In this document: one piece after another, positions 1-11,949 of the stretch
Layout: each line of letters opens with the position of its first letter
Numbering within the stretch: the stretch's first letter is position 1
Origin: Tenebrio molitor
Taxonomy: Eukaryota; Arthropoda; Insecta; Coleoptera; Tenebrionidae
Length of the DNA: 64,000 nt
Assembly (NCBI RefSeq): GCF_963966145.1
Contig: NC_091049.1
Location: 13,144,001-13,208,000, forward strand
Reading direction: 5' to 3'
Made by a program: the position numbers and the translations under genes
The notes under the pieces: model-generated
What the model was told of the DNA's origin: nothing
Database searches by the model: none
Seen by the model: the letters and a program-made list of their open reading frames with translations, nothing else

Positions 1-474
1 TAACTTGTATTGTGTAAGGCTAAGAAGGGTTAGCCTTAGCTACTCCAGCCTCCGGCACCCCACTAACCAAATTGGTTATAAAATCTCAATTGATAACTAT
101 AACCACAAATAATTATGCATAGTGTAAGAAACATTATTTTTTCTTTGAAGGTAGAGTAGGTAAGGTAGGTGAATTTGGTATTTTTTAAAAGCGCAAGTCA
201 AAAGAAAGACAATAAAACCACTTTTATTCGATTTTGTTATTTAATTGATTTACTGGTTAATTAACATGTTAAAAATCCAGTATATTACCTAAGTAAATTA
301 TATAATTTACCGGTAAATTTACAACACTAAAAACAAGTCATATTTCTTCAAATATGTTTCAATAATCAACAGAAACATACACAAAATCTATTTTTAAAGT
401 TTGTACAAGGGCGGCTCTCCTGGCGTTATTTTTATAGTAAATGTTATAATATTATATAATTATATATAGTTAAA
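1..474. other. AT-rich stretch without a recognisable gene
   Basis: No coding region, inverted repeat or RNA gene is visible here. It probably contains the 5' non-coding part of the decayed hAT copy that follows, but no terminal inverted repeat could be identified by eye, so the left border of that element is unknown. Confidence 0.4.
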
Positions 475-723
475 ATGGCAAGTACAAGTGGTCTTAAGAG
501 GAGAACCTCAGCAGATTCTGACTCCGAAGCAGAAGATAGAAAACGTGTATACAAAATTGGCCGTAGAAGCATTAATCCGCAAAAATTTAGAATGGAGTGG
601 AAATCTAATCCTAATTTTAGTGCCTGGCTCGAAGAAGTTAAAGGTTTCTCCACTTATAAGTCTTATAACTTTTTTATTTTGTCTAAAGACGTAATTTTCA
701 CCCCGTGTATTGTGTTAAAATGA
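475..723 (+). pseudogene. hAT-0 transposase, N-terminal (BED-like) fragment
   Basis: The ATG at 475 opens a reading frame starting with a Ser/Lys-rich segment and then FRMEWKSNPNFSAWLEEVK, which matches the beginning of the BED-type zinc-finger region of the hAT proteins further right in this window. The first Cys-x2-Cys pair expected after it is missing. The frame runs into non-coding sequence, and a fragment of the second half of the finger (TKARCSTVIKNHSKGEH) reappears near 765-830 in another frame. This is either an exon followed by a poor intron or simple decay. BED fingers in hAT transposases bind the element ends. Inference: remnant. Confidence 0.6.
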
Positions 724-864
724 TGTAAATTATATTACGTATTGTTTTTCTGCTTCAGGAAAACTTACAAAAGCAAGGTGTTCTACTGTCATAAAAAATC
801 ACAGTAAAGGTGAACATTGTAAGAAGAGTTCTGCCTTAGGAAGAAAATAACCTACAATACTCCA

Positions 865-1842
865 ATGTTAAAAAAAAATCATGACGAAGATGAGAAAGTC
901 CGACAAGCCGAAATTAGATCTGCAGCATTAATTGCGGAGCATAATCTGCCAATAAGGTTGTGCGAACATTTAGTACCACTTCTGAAGGTAGCTTTTCCGG
1001 ATTCCAAAATCGCACAAAACATTACCATGGGAAGAACAAAAACCACAAAAATCATCACAACGTTTTGGGAAAATCTCAGCAAGAAAAAATTGTGCAAATC
1101 CACTGATATAAGCACTCTCAAAAATATTTGCCTTTGTGTTCGTTATTTTAGTGAAGATTCTGGTAAAATTTCCTCCATTTTTTTCTCTCTGATACAATGT
1201 TTTAAAAATAATCCAGATGAAGCGAATAAAGGTGCGACTGCTGAAACTGTTTACAATAAGGTGGTGAATGCACTTAAATCGGAAAACATTCCTTTAGATA
1301 ATTTAGTGGGTTTTGGATCTGATGGTTGCAATACAATGTTTGGTGCACAAAATTCAATAGTTAGTCGATTGAAAGCTGATTTTCCTGGCATAATTGTACA
1401 AAAGTGCGTTAGTCATTCTTTGCATTTATGTGCAAGTGAAGCCTGTAAGGTTCTGCCAAGGCAATGTGAAGATTTGGCTGGTGAGGTGTATAACTTTTTT
1501 AAAAACAGTTCCAAAAGGCAGGCTCAATTTGCAGAGTTTCAGCAATTTTGTAATGTCGAACCTCACAAAATTTTACGACCTGCACAAACTAGGTGGTTGT
1601 CACTATTCGCTGTTGTAAATAGGCTAGTTGAGTAATGGTCTCCTTTGCAAGTATATTTTAATCAAGAATATCTGAACCATAGACTGCAATCATCTGAATA
1701 TATATTTAATTCGCTTAAAGATCGCAAAATAAAATTTTATTACTTTTTGCAATGGGTGTTACCAAAATTTGTAGGTTTAACTGAATATTTTCAAAGCGAA
1801 CGGGTTGTTATAACAGCATTGTACACCAAAGTTTGTGATACA
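865..1842 (+). pseudogene. hAT-0 transposase, central catalytic region, broken
   Basis: The frame carries hAT landmarks: STDISTLKNICLCVRYF, the second catalytic Asp block GFGSDGCNTMFG, the Cys/His block KCVSHSLHLCAS and the TRWLSL tryptophan motif. Compared with hAT-C in this window, the residues before STD (normally FSLIIDE) are shortened to LCK, so the first acidic motif is damaged. An in-frame TAA at 1633-1635 interrupts it, and the same frame then continues to 1842, where a MITE is inserted. hAT transposases excise and reinsert DNA through a DDE RNase H-like fold. This copy is non-functional. Confidence 0.85.
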
Positions 1843-1844
1843 TA

Positions 1845-2313
1845 CAGTGAGTTTTTTTAAGACTGGCCATAGGGTTTTACATGCTAATTTTTCAACCCCC
1901 TGTTAACTTTTGTTCTGATGAAAATATTCAAAGCATTTTTACAACAAAGTTGGAAGATTTTTCAAACTATCGGATAGATTACAATTCAATATCCCAAACT
2001 GTCGAAAATGCAGTGAAAAAATATTTTTTAGCGCGCCGAAAGCGTCCAAAAGTGGAGATCGTCAGGTGCTGGTTGAGCCGACAATGGCGCTACTCTGGCG
2101 GCCGCTCGACGTACTATTATTTCGGCGCCCTAAAAATATTTTTTTCACAACTTTTTCGACAGTTTGGGATATTGAATATCTATCCGATAGTTTAAAAAAT
2201 CTTCCAAATTTATTCCAAAAATGGTTTGAATATTTTCATTGGAACAAAAGTTAACATGGGGTTGAAAAATTTGCATGTAAAACCCTATGGCCAGTCTTAA
2301 AAAAAACTCACTG
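1845..2313. mobile_element. MITE (CAGTGAG family) inserted in hAT-0
   Basis: Inverted ends start CAGTGAGTTTTTTTAAGACT and stretch over roughly 100 bp or more. It is flanked by TA at 1843-1844 and 2314-2315. It interrupts the hAT-0 reading frame exactly, and has no coding capacity of its own (the open frames inside are an effect of its palindromic structure). A second member lies at 49285-49806. TA duplication points to mobilisation by a Tc1/mariner-type transposase (inference). Confidence 0.85.
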
Positions 2314-2764
2314 TATAAAACATTGTTATTAAGCTAATCATATGGCCGATATTAATCCACGGTTAAATTCAGAATTTCTTAACTTAAAAAATATTTATTT
2401 GGGTATAGAAGTGTTAAATTATGTTGACGAAATAGATGAAGCGGAAAAGAATTATTTCTATATTAGATGCTGTGAATTTTTGATTGTTTCATGTTTGAAA
2501 ATTCAAAAAAGGTTTGACTTTCGTGATGCATTATTGTCACAAATATCTATATTTGACCCTAAATCGGAGAATAGGCCAAACTGTATTTTTAATATCGCAA
2601 AAAACTTAAATAGAATTATTAATAAAGACAATAAAGATCTTACCCAACAAATTTATGACCAGTGGCGGTTATACATTCAGTCATATTCAGAGTTACCTGA
2701 AGAAACTGAAGACGAGAAAAATATTGATGACTATTCAATTCACCTGTTATTTTTCAAATATTAA
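2314..2764 (+). pseudogene. hAT-0 transposase, middle C-terminal region
   Basis: Continuation of hAT-0 beyond the MITE. After a few disrupted codons, the frame from about 2342 encodes NLKNIYLGIEVLNYVDE, corresponding to NYLGIDDLYFGGKVDSF in hAT-C, and continues to HLLFFKY at 2760, where a 1.1-kb insertion cuts it. It holds part of the helical insertion domain of hAT proteins. Stops and a frame change at its start show decay. Confidence 0.75.
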
Positions 2765-3007
2765 TCAATAAAATATCAGAAATTTACTTTCGTAGCCTAG
2801 CAACAGAAAATTCCAGCGAATATTCCACTAGTGGTCGAGGTGAATATTTTAAACAAACCTTGATTATTATTTTTATTCAAGGAAATTATTACTTTCTTAC
2901 GAAGTTAACTAAACAATGAAATCATGTGTAACGCAGATTTGCGAACCAGCTTTGAAAATTTTTATTTTAATCATTGATTTGGTTCATTGAATAGTCCGTT
3001 GAATAAA

Positions 3008-3165
3008 ACTCGTAGTCAAAGATAGTAGAATATTTTTCCGATGGTATCACTCATGGTTATTACGCTTTTGAACACCATTCGTGCTACGCACTAATGGTGT
3101 TCATAAAGCGAATGACCATTCGTGATACCACCACAAAAATATTCGACAATCTTTGACTACTCGTG
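3008..3165. repeat. Long imperfect hairpin with CG-rich loop
   Basis: CTCGTAGTCAAAGAT at the left pairs with ATCTTTGACTACTCG at the right, and an inner stem GAACACCATTCGTG...CACTAATGGTGTTC closes around a TGCTACGCA-like loop. It belongs to a set of similar hairpins at 23206, 33945, 42042, 43396, 47618 and 48498 that share the loop style but not the stem sequence. Confidence 0.75.
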
Positions 3166-3172
3166 GTACAAC

Positions 3173-3796
3173 GTGATCAAGAATGACTGAGTCTGTTGGT
3201 AACAATGAAAATTTGAATGATTTTGGTACCACTGTAATCTAAACGCATTTCCGGTTGTCAGCTTTGACAGAGTTGACAGGCGAATTTGACGTTTACCATC
3301 AAAGGGTCATTTTTGTAATACCGAGCGATCATTTAAAAAATAAATCGAGTTTGCTTTGGAGCCTATGCTATAGCATGGGTTGCCATAGGTATAGTTTTCC
3401 CATTTATAATTTGGTTTTATGGCAGTGCAATTGCAATTATTAGGGGCTGGGGTTGTGGTTTTGGCAATAGTGAACATATTGTAACCTGGTCAGACAACAG
3501 ACCTTCTTTTACGGTCCTAGGATTTATTTCGGTAGTTGCCTATTGTCGGGGTATTTAACTCCCTGACAACAGGGCTGGTAGTAAAACCAAATTATAAATG
3601 GGAAAACTATAACACGCCGACTCGATTTATTTTTTAATTGATCGCACCGTAGCATAAACATACCCGACATAACCTATTTTTTTTTAATGTCGTGTCAAGT
3701 TAAAACAAACATCCGGTCGGTGCCAATTACGAAACAGAAAAACACCAATATTTTTCAATTGTTTCATTGCCAACAGACTCAGTCATTGTTGATCAC
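3173..3796. mobile_element. MITE with GTGATCAA ends
   Basis: GTGATCAAGAATGACTGAGT at 3173 is matched in inverse orientation by the sequence ending at 3796 (CATTGTTGATCAC). The inner termini also share GTCTGTTGG. No coding region. The element at 31516-31742 has related ends (GGGTGATCAAGAAGGACTG). The target duplication was not resolved. Confidence 0.65.
3392..3609. mobile_element. Small MITE with perfect ~28-bp ends
   Basis: TAGTTTTCCCATTTATAATT at the left has a perfect inverse copy at the right end. TA is found on both sides. It lies inside the GTGATCAA MITE, so it is the younger insertion. No coding content. Confidence 0.75.
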
Positions 3797-3830
3797 GCTG
3801 TATTATAACTGAATATTGGTTTAAAATATA

Positions 3831-4157
3831 TAAACTCACTGATATGGCTGGAAATTCTAAATTCACAGAACTGGGAAATTTTGTATTAGATTTAATGGTA
3901 ATGCCACATTCAAATGCCACATGCGAAAGTGTTTTCAAAAGTAAACTTAATTAAAACCAAAATTAGAAATAAACTTTGTACCTACTGAAACCATTGATGG
4001 ATTAATATTGGCCACTGAATATGCAAAAAACTGTGATTCTTTCGAAACCAACGAAAAAACAGTAAAATTAATGACTCACAACCTGTATGGGCCTTCAGAA
4101 ACGGTAGATTCGGATGAGAATGAAGAAATCATTTTTGAAAATCCACAGTGCACCTAA
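3831..4157 (+). pseudogene. hAT-0 transposase, C-terminal dimerisation region
   Basis: Encodes LDLMVMPHSNATCESVF, the hAT C-terminal dimerisation block that carries the catalytic Glu (E in CES). Two frameshifts follow: IKTKIRNKL is read in a second frame and TETIDGLILATEYAKN in a third, ending with an acidic tail and TAA at 4155-4157. The set of frameshifts confirms an old, dead copy. Confidence 0.8.
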
Positions 4158-4406
4158 GATTTATATTTTAAATACATTAGTTATTGTTCTAGATTTTTTT
4201 TAAATGTATTTTATATTTTATACACACACTTATCGAGTATAAGTATGGTTACCTATTTTAGTTTTTGTTTTTTTTTTTTTTTTAATTAATTATTGTATTG
4301 ATTTTACATATTATTAATAGATTTCTGTATTTTATACCTATTAACTAATAATCGTCCTGCTGGAGACCTGAATTTGTACGGTCAACTTTTATTTTTTTAC
4401 AGAAAT
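4158..4406. other. Non-coding spacer with T-run
   Basis: No gene seen. A T-run lies near 4266-4283, and a TTTTTTTACAG just before the pogo start codon could act as a splice acceptor. Confidence 0.4.
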
Positions 4407-5856
4407 ATGGCAACGATTAAAAAACGACCCATTCACCAATATCCTGAAGCAGCATTAGCGGCAGTTAGAGAAGGATTGTCCATACGAGCAGCTGCTCGAC
4501 AATTTAATGTTCCGAAAACTACCATACTTAATAGAATTCATGGACAAATCAAGGAAGGAGCCCGTAAAATGGGACCACCTACAATCCTCAGTACTGCTAA
4601 GGAAAGTGAGCTAGTTAATTGGCTATCAGAATTAGCAGACTGGATTTCCTCAAAAAAAGGGCGATCTTCTTAACACGGTGCAAAAGATAGTAATTAGCGA
4701 AAAAAGAGAAACGCCTTTCAAGGAAGGGAGACCAGACGATAAGTGGTATTCCAGCTTTAGGAAAAGGCACCCAAATCTGACTTTAAGGGAACCAGAAGCG
4801 CTTACCAAATCTAGAGCTATAATTACAGAAGAATATATTAGAAAGTGGTTCCGAGAACTAAACGACTTCATAGCCGAACACAACCTTCAGGAAGTTGTGA
4901 AAGATCCCAGAAGAGTTCTAAATGGGGATGAAACGAGTTTTTCTATGTGCCCAAAAACTGGCAAAGTATTGGCCCCAAAATGGTGCAAAAATGTTTACGA
5001 CCTTAAGAAATCCAGCGAAAAGGAGACAATAACAGTTTTAAGAGTATTTTCAGCAGCCGGTGAAACAGTACATCCTATGGTTGTATTCCCTTCCGTAAGA
5101 CCTCCAGCAAGTGTCGTTAAATCCATGCCAGAGAACTGGTACTTGGGTAGATCAGATACAAGCTGGATGAAGAGCGAAATCTTTTATGAATACGTGGTCA
5201 ACTGGGTTAACAGCTGGATTACAGAAAATGACATTTCCAGACCAGTGATTTTATTTGTAGACGGACATAAGTCACGCATGTCCTTACATCTTAGTATTTG
5301 GTGTGATGAAAATGAAATAATTTTACATGCGTTGCCCGCTAATACGACACACATCATGCAACCGGCTGACGTAAGTGTCTTTAAGCCACTCAAGAGCCAG
5401 TGGAAAAAAAAAGTAAGAGAATGGCAGTCAAAACATAACATCGATAACATTTTGACGAAAAATACATTCTCTCCCCTACTGGCTGAAGTTTTAAAAATGC
5501 CGTCCCTACCAAGTGCAATAATCAAAGGATTTGAAAGGTGTGGACTTTTCCCTCTGAATCCTGACTCAGTAGATTACACCAAATGTATACAGAATAAATT
5601 AGAAACTAACGCCAAACCAAATGTGCCTAAAACTATACCAGCTGAAGAAGTGGAGAAAACAGAAGTTTTTTTACGCAAGATTAAAGAAGAATTGTTGTTG
5701 GAAGGGGTTGACGCTGATATAGTTATTCGAGGAATACAAAACTTATTTCAAAACCAAACACATGTACCTGACAACACTTTAATTCCATTAGGAACGTTTT
5801 TATATTTTTATAAATTCATTCCGTTTCAGTCGTTTTTTTTTTTGTGGTTTTGTTAG
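4407..5856 (+). pseudogene. pogo/Tigger-like transposase (pogo-1), one frameshift
   Basis: The ATG at 4407 (MATIKKRPIHQYPEAALA) starts a Pipsqueak/CENP-B type helix-turn-helix (REGLSIRAAARQFNVPKTTI), followed by a second DNA-binding block (DDKWYSSFRKRHPNLTLREP) and a DDE_1 catalytic domain. Catalytic acids are seen in LNGDETSF, LFVDGHKS and QPADVSVFKPL, with 35 residues between the last two (DD35D). The reading frame changes in the A-run 4652-4658; removing one A would join both parts, so this is either a true 1-bp insertion or a sequencing error. The last ~25 codons are probably read-through of an intron. Terminal repeats were not found. Confidence 0.85.
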
Positions 5857-6148
5857 GGGTTGGGATTCGGTTACGTTTTTCGATGCGTAACAAATTAAGT
5901 AATTCCGAAATTATTATTTAAAAATAATAATAAGAAAGTGAGTGTGAGAACACAGCAAAAAGCAATATTTACCTGATGTTTGTCCTTCCTTGAGTCGGCA
6001 CTGCACAACAAAGGGGCAATAAAATTAGAGGGTATAATGGAATAATTTATGGTAGTTATAAGATGGTTGGCTGTCCTATTGTAAAATGATTTACAATTTA
6101 AGTCAAAATTGACTATTTCTTGAGGAGGACTTCACCATTTAATGTGTA
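5857..6148. other. Non-coding spacer
   Basis: AT-rich sequence after the pogo gene. No gene or repeat recognised. Confidence 0.4.
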
Positions 6149-7102
6149 CTATGCCGGCCAAAAAATTTTGGCCGTCATTATCTGTCAATTCAAAAAAAAA
6201 ATTGTAATCCGTACTTTATTGTCATCATGATTACCGTCTTGATTATGAACGTTATTTTTTGGGCGCACTCGAACTGCGGTCCAAGTACGGTCAGGTAAAA
6301 AGGGTCATAATCGGTCTTACTAATCTCCTCCCGAACTGCGGTCAAGACCTCGAGAGGTGAAATTTTTTTATCAGTCAACAGAACAGAATCTCACATAATA
6401 TTTTTATGTGTACCTAATCAACAAATGTTCTTTGTTGATGAAACATTTGACTACCGCCAAAACAGAATTTCATTAACTCTAGATTGAACAACTTAATATT
6501 AAAACATTAGTATGATTATGTTAAATGCGTGTCTCACAAGTTTTGTAATACTGTTTTGTAAATAAATGTTTGTTTCCAAAGTTTTGAATTAAATATAATA
6601 AATGGTGGGGGAAGCCAACAGGTACATCCTTTTTAGTTATCACCGAAATACTGCCAACAAAAACACTATATAATCATAGCTAACTCCGTCCCAAAAAGTT
6701 GGTGATTGCCTAATAAGTTAAATTTTCTTGACCGCAGTTCGAGATAAGATTAGAGACGACCAGGTAAGTTAAAATTCTTTGACCGCAGTTCAGGTGTCGG
6801 ATTATTGGGTTTCTGACCGCTGACCGCAGTTCGGGTGCACCGTATTTTTTGGGTGGTAAATTTCAAAACTCAAAATTATTTTGTCATTTCTACTACACAG
6901 AACGTTTACCTCAGGTTATCTATGTACGATTCCTCTAATTTTGTTCATTCGTGTCGGATTTTTGGAATATCTGAGCTTCAAACAGTTTAAATTGATTGTC
7001 AAAATGACAAGAATCGAAAGTGGGGTTACGATTCCTAAAGGTTTGTTTACACTTTACTTGAATGTCAAGAAAGTGACGGCCAAAATTTTTGGGCCGTCAT
7101 AG
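6149..7102. mobile_element. MITE with CTATG.CGGCC ends
   Basis: The left end reads CTATGCCGGCCAAAAAATTT and the right end is its near inverse, CTATGACGGCCCAAAAATTT. TA flanks both sides (6147-6148, 7103-7104). It shares this end type with elements at 24369, 41463, 41696 and, more distantly, 23640, 30913 and 51889. Another element sits inside it (6264-6842). No coding content. Confidence 0.8.
6264..6842. mobile_element. Nested element flanked by 11-bp direct repeat
   Basis: The ends share CGAACTGCGGTC in inverse orientation, and the flanks carry an identical 11-bp repeat TATTTTTTGGG (6253-6263 and 6843-6853). A duplication of this length fits a MULE-type element (inference). GACCGCAGTTC or its complement occurs five times (6271, 6333, 6730, 6781, 6822), typical of subterminal transposase-binding repeats. 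The block 6597-6720 resembles sequence at 62745-62800 and 63150-63240. Confidence 0.7.
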
Positions 7103-7473
7103 TACCTACCGAATTTGTTGGTATGACATATGACGTTATAAAGGAGAAAGAATTTATTTGTTTACTTTGTACTTAATAAAAATTGGAAACTATACTTTCC
7201 GCTTATTTGATGTGTCAGAAAATATACATCATGCCCTGTCGACTTTTGGTCGATTTCTGGTGGTCGACCACTAGCTTTAGTAACATTTTTTGCATTTTCA
7301 CTTTTTATAAAATTGAAAGTTCAAATTAGCTCTAACCAATAAAAAAAATCGAAAATGTATTTATTCTTGAAACATTTAGAATAACATTTTTTCAAAATCT
7401 TAATGTTAATATTAATATTTTTTTTAACGCATTAACTTCCAAAGTTTAGTTAATTCGTCGACTACTGGCACAT
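7103..7473. other. Non-coding spacer
   Basis: AT-rich. No gene or repeat recognised. Confidence 0.4.
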
Positions 7474-8613
7474 TTATGCCGGGAACCCACTTGCTCCACG
7501 CCACGCGATACCACGCTACACTACGCTACGCGACGGAAATGTGTGCAGACATTTAACAAAGATTTGAATGCAATGCGTACTCATTTGTTCCACGCTATCC
7601 GACAACACGCCACACGACGTGGGACGACGTTTGCTCGATCCAACCGTCCAGACTTTTTAGTAAGCGTGTTGAAGCGTGTTGTCCCCCCTCCGTGCTTCTT
7701 CTGCCCCTCAGTAGAGATTTTTATACAGGATGAGTGAAATTTTACCGCCCGATCGAAAATACCCACTTCTAATCGATTTAAAATTGTCAAAAAGTTCAGG
7801 AATGATTGTGTATCGCTGTAGAACATTCTGTAAAAATATATTTTTTTTTAATGAAACAGGTAAATATTTTGTTTTAATTCAATAACCGCTACATTAATTT
7901 ACATAATTTTTCACTGAGAGTCCTTTCAAACATTTAGGAAAAATTTGGTGTCCCTGAACACATTCCGGTTTTTGAGATAAATGGAATTTGATGTTAAAAG
8001 TGCAAAATTTAGCTATGATTTATTAGTAAATTGGGCGGTCACTTCCAGAAAAGAGGTTGACATGGATTATTTATGGTACCCCTTATGGCCTTAAGAATTA
8101 CTAGAAAAATATTCAAATGGATGTTTAACACTGAGAACAAGACTAATTTTTGAACAATTCCCTTAAAAATTATGATATCCATCACAACACCTAACGTGGC
8201 GTGTTAATAATGTGCCTGTTCATTCGATAATGTGAACCCACGTCAACCTTCGTTGCATACAGTGTTGCCAGATGTGTGGGAAAATCCCACAATTGTGGGA
8301 AAAACGTCCTTTCGGGGGAATAATGGGATTTTCACCAATTTTGTGGGATTTTTGAAGATTTGAGACTTGAGTAGATAATATTTGTTAATTATCCAATAAT
8401 TATGAAATGGTGACTGACTTTGACATCAATGGCTACAAGCTACAAGCTACAAGATTCGTTCTTGACTTCTTGTGCATCGTTGTTCCCTTTAGCTGTGCCT
8501 TTAGGAACCATTTTTGCGCGATGCCAGTGCTGCCACTATTATTTTGTGTGCGTGCCAAATGTCCCTAACCCATTCCTGACCTAACATTTTAATTTTTTTC
8601 CCTACACGTGACG

Positions 8614-9757
8614 TATAGTCCATTCATTTTAAATCTTGGGTTTAGTAATAAAACTTGCCTGCTTTGACACTTGTCCGAAACTCAGTGAATCTAAAACTGT
8701 GTTCAATACCGAGTGTCAACTACCAAACCTGACCATAGGAATTTAACATGAAAAATAGTTTTTGCGTGATTTCAGGTACCTACTTCATTAAAAAATTGAT
8801 TAAATTTAACATTTGTTAAATGGTCAAGTTATTGGAAACATTTTTATTCACATTTATCAAAATGTCGAAATATGTTTGTGTTTAAATTTACTACTAAAAT
8901 CGCCTAATAATTTGATTATTAAAAATACCATCCCAAACATTAAATTCCTTAGGGCATTGCGTTCTTGTAGTTAAATGTATCCGCGGATTTTCTTGAGACA
9001 AATATCGAGTGTTCTGGGTGGCTCATTATTTAACATACATTTGCATTCGTCGGTAAAACATCTGTTTTTAGGTACTATAAATATGATCTGCTTACCTTAT
9101 CTATACGACGGGTGCAGGTAATAATAAGACATCCCAAGCGTAGACAGAAAGTACATAATAATGGGGTTTTCCCGAATTTTAAAAATACAGGACCGGCCGG
9201 CCGTAAGTCACTAAACAATTACAGTCTTACTCGTAGTTGTACCGTTCAAGAAATAACTTGTGTTGTGTAAAGTGAATTCAGTGCGTTAATTTTACTCAAT
9301 ATGTAATATTTGTTGCCAATACTGGTGAATCATCTAGTGAATTTGATTCAGATGACGATTAATTTTCTATTTGTTTATGTAAGTATTTTATTATTTTATT
9401 TATTAATTTACTTTAAAGTATACATGTAATGGATACTTTATTAATTACTCTTATTTCTTTATTTAGTAATCTTATTTCTCAAATACAAAATTTCCCAATA
9501 CAAAATCAACAATCTCTTAACATTGTTTTGGTCACTGATCGCAAAATGTGTTTTAATTTTTTTTGTATTTGCGGATACTTTAAGGTCTCTTTCTTTTGCT
9601 CGTCGATAAGATGGTGAAAGTACGACGTGGTACCAATTTTATGTGAACAGAGGGATTACTACTTTACAGTACCCACACAATGAAAACTTGCCGCTTTCGT
9701 AATTTACGGCGTTTTGAGTTTACAACTTTACCCAAGATTTAAAATGAATGGACTATA
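8614..9757. mobile_element. MITE-like element nested in hAT-A
   Basis: The ends share AGTCCATTCATTTTAAATCT in inverse orientation and are flanked by TATA/TA. No transposase frame inside. It lies upstream of the hAT-A start codon, where it could alter the promoter (inference). Confidence 0.65.
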
Positions 9758-9833
9758 TCTATAATTCCATAAACTAACTAAAAGTAAAACGGTAAGTGCT
9801 TTGTTTTCGGGTATTTTGTATTAGTTTTCGTAG

Positions 9834-11949
9834 ATGAACTCAGATTCAACTGATTCAAGTAGTAATGAATGCGATAAGTCCATCAAAAGCAACAAGAGAG
9901 CTAAAATGCCGTCAGTAAAAATTAAAGCGAAACGGTTGAAGAAATTTCAACCTCATTGGTTAACTTTGCCAGTATTCCAGGGTTGGCTTCAAGCTGATAA
10001 AAATAACACACACAGTTGTAAATGTATTCCGTGTAATAAAGTTTTAAAAGGAGGGAAGAGTGAGCTTATAAAACATAGTAAAACAGAGGATCATCAGAAC
10101 TTTGTCGCCATGAAAATTAAGTACAGGCAGCAGCAAATAGATGAAATGGTTCAAGCAGCAAATGTAGAAGTTGTTAGACAAAAAGCCCATGAACATCAAG
10201 TGAAGAAATTTGAGTTGTTATTATCGGCATGTTTTGCTGAACATAATATGGCAGTCCAGACTGTTGATCATATTACTGAGGTTTTGAAAAAGGGAATTCC
10301 AGATTCGAAAATTGTGCAAGATTTTCATTTAAAAAGAACTAAGTGTACCCAATTAATTAAAGAAGTTTTAGGAAAATATGAAAGTCAGACACTTGTATCT
10401 GATCTACAAAAAGTATGTACCACTAAATTATTTACTAAAAATTGCTACAATACATAATTTCAGGTGCATTTTACCATTCTCCTTGATGAGTCGACTGATA
10501 TAAGTAACACTAAATTTTTATGCCTACTTGCTCGATATATTTCGCCTAGATCTGGACAAGTTTTAACTAAATTATTGGAACTAATTCCATTAGATGCTAG
10601 GGACACCACAGGAGAAGCAATATTTAACAAATTTACAGCAACCTTAAACAAATTTGAAATTCCTTTAGAGCATATTTTAGGTGTAGCATCGGATGGAGCC
10701 AACGTGATGGTTGGTTCAAAAAATTCATTTTTTTCTAGATTAAAACAAGAAGTGCCCCATTCTATTTTATTGAAATGTATATGCCATTCGGCTGCTTTGA
10801 TAGCGAGTTACGCCTGCTCTGAACTGCCTAAAGAGGCAGAGTCATTACTTAGACAAATTTATACATATATATCAGGCAGTGCAAAACGATGTGCTCAACT
10901 TATTGAAATGCAAACATATTTCAATTTAAAACATTACAAAATTCTGAAACTATGTGATACTCGGTGGTTGTCATTACATGATTGTATTTCTCGTATTTTA
11001 CAAAACTGGGACGTATTAGTATCCTATTTTCAGATTGCTTGTTTAGAGGATCAGTTAGAGACAGCAAATACAATCTTAAACTTGATGCAACATAAAACTA
11101 TTAAAAGTTATCTTTTATTTCTCAAATATGCATTGAATTTCATTAATTCATTTAATTCACTTTTTCAGTCAAGTGATATTCTAATTCATTCTTTGGCCAA
11201 GAAATCACAAATACTATTTCAGCAATTTGCTCAAAATTTCATCCATAATCAATTGTTGCTAACTGATAGAAAACCAATTGATTTATTAAATCCTCATTGT
11301 TATCTACCACTAGAGGAAATTTACCTAGGAACTGAATGCAATGCATTTGTTAACACATTGTCACTACCCGAGCAACATGGTGTTCCTGTTAAAATTTTAC
11401 AATTCTATGTCACTGCTGCTCGTCACATAATTAAAAGATTGCCACTGGATGGTATCTTTCGTGATTTTGAATTCATTTTGCCGTGCCATGTTTTTAATAA
11501 AAACCGCGTTGTATTTAAAGACATTTCCCGGGTAACAAATGCATTTCAAACATTACTTGACACAAACAAGTCCAAGATGAGTGGCGAATAATGCCATTTA
11601 CATTCGACGAAAAACAATTAGAATACTATTCATCATTGAAGGTGGACCTCATGTGGAATGAGTTAACTGAACAGAATTTTCAAGGCGAGAAAAAGTTTGC
11701 AAACATTGGCAAATTAGCCAAAATTGTTTTAAGTCTTCCTCATTCTAACGCTGAATCTGAGCGTATTTTCTCGGTGGTGAATGACGTGAAGACCGCAAAA
11801 CGTAATAAGATAGGTGACAATACATTAAAAATGCCATGTGTCTAATTAGGTCTTCATTTAGATCAAACAGTATTAACTGCACAACGTTTCACCCAAATGA
11901 TGAACATTTTAAATTGTTTAATTCAAGTATTTATGCAAAAAGAGAATAA
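9834..11949 (+). pseudogene. hAT-A transposase (two frameshifts)
   Basis: Exon 1 (9834-10412) encodes a basic N-terminus and a BED finger (CKCIPCNKVL...LIKHSKTEDH). A 51-bp GT-AG intron (10413-10463) follows, and exon 2 restores the frame at VHFTILLDESTDIS, the first catalytic Asp motif. Further landmarks: LGVASDGANVMVG (second Asp), LKCICHSAALIAS, CDTRWLSLH and the dimerisation block LSLPHSNAESERIFS with the catalytic Glu. The frame breaks at 11589 (TAA just after MSGE, where hAT-D has NEWRILPL, so about 5 bp seem lost) and again near the A-run at about 11828; the third frame runs to TAA at 11947-11949. Close relative of hAT-D at 45004-48461. Otherwise well preserved. Confidence 0.9.

Larger units (their letters stand above)
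2765..3830. mobile_element. Composite insertion in hAT-0
   Basis: The hAT frame stops at about 2762 and resumes at about 3831, so the intervening sequence is inserted. It contains a long hairpin (3008-3165), a MITE with GTGATCAA ends (3173-3796) and, inside that, another MITE (3392-3609). The outer borders and target duplication are not clear by eye. Confidence 0.7.

Noticed and set aside
1..20. Similarity between the first 20 bases and 9254-9273
   Set aside because: Only about 18 of 20 bases without extension. Too short to support a shared element.
1881..2254. Open frames inside the MITE at 1845-2313
   Set aside because: They derive from its palindromic AT-rich sequence and have no protein features.
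7485..7540. CG-rich tandem repeat (CCACGC/TACGC words) as a microsatellite
   Set aside because: The same words occur inverted at 17980-18010, so they are part of the terminal repeats of Z.
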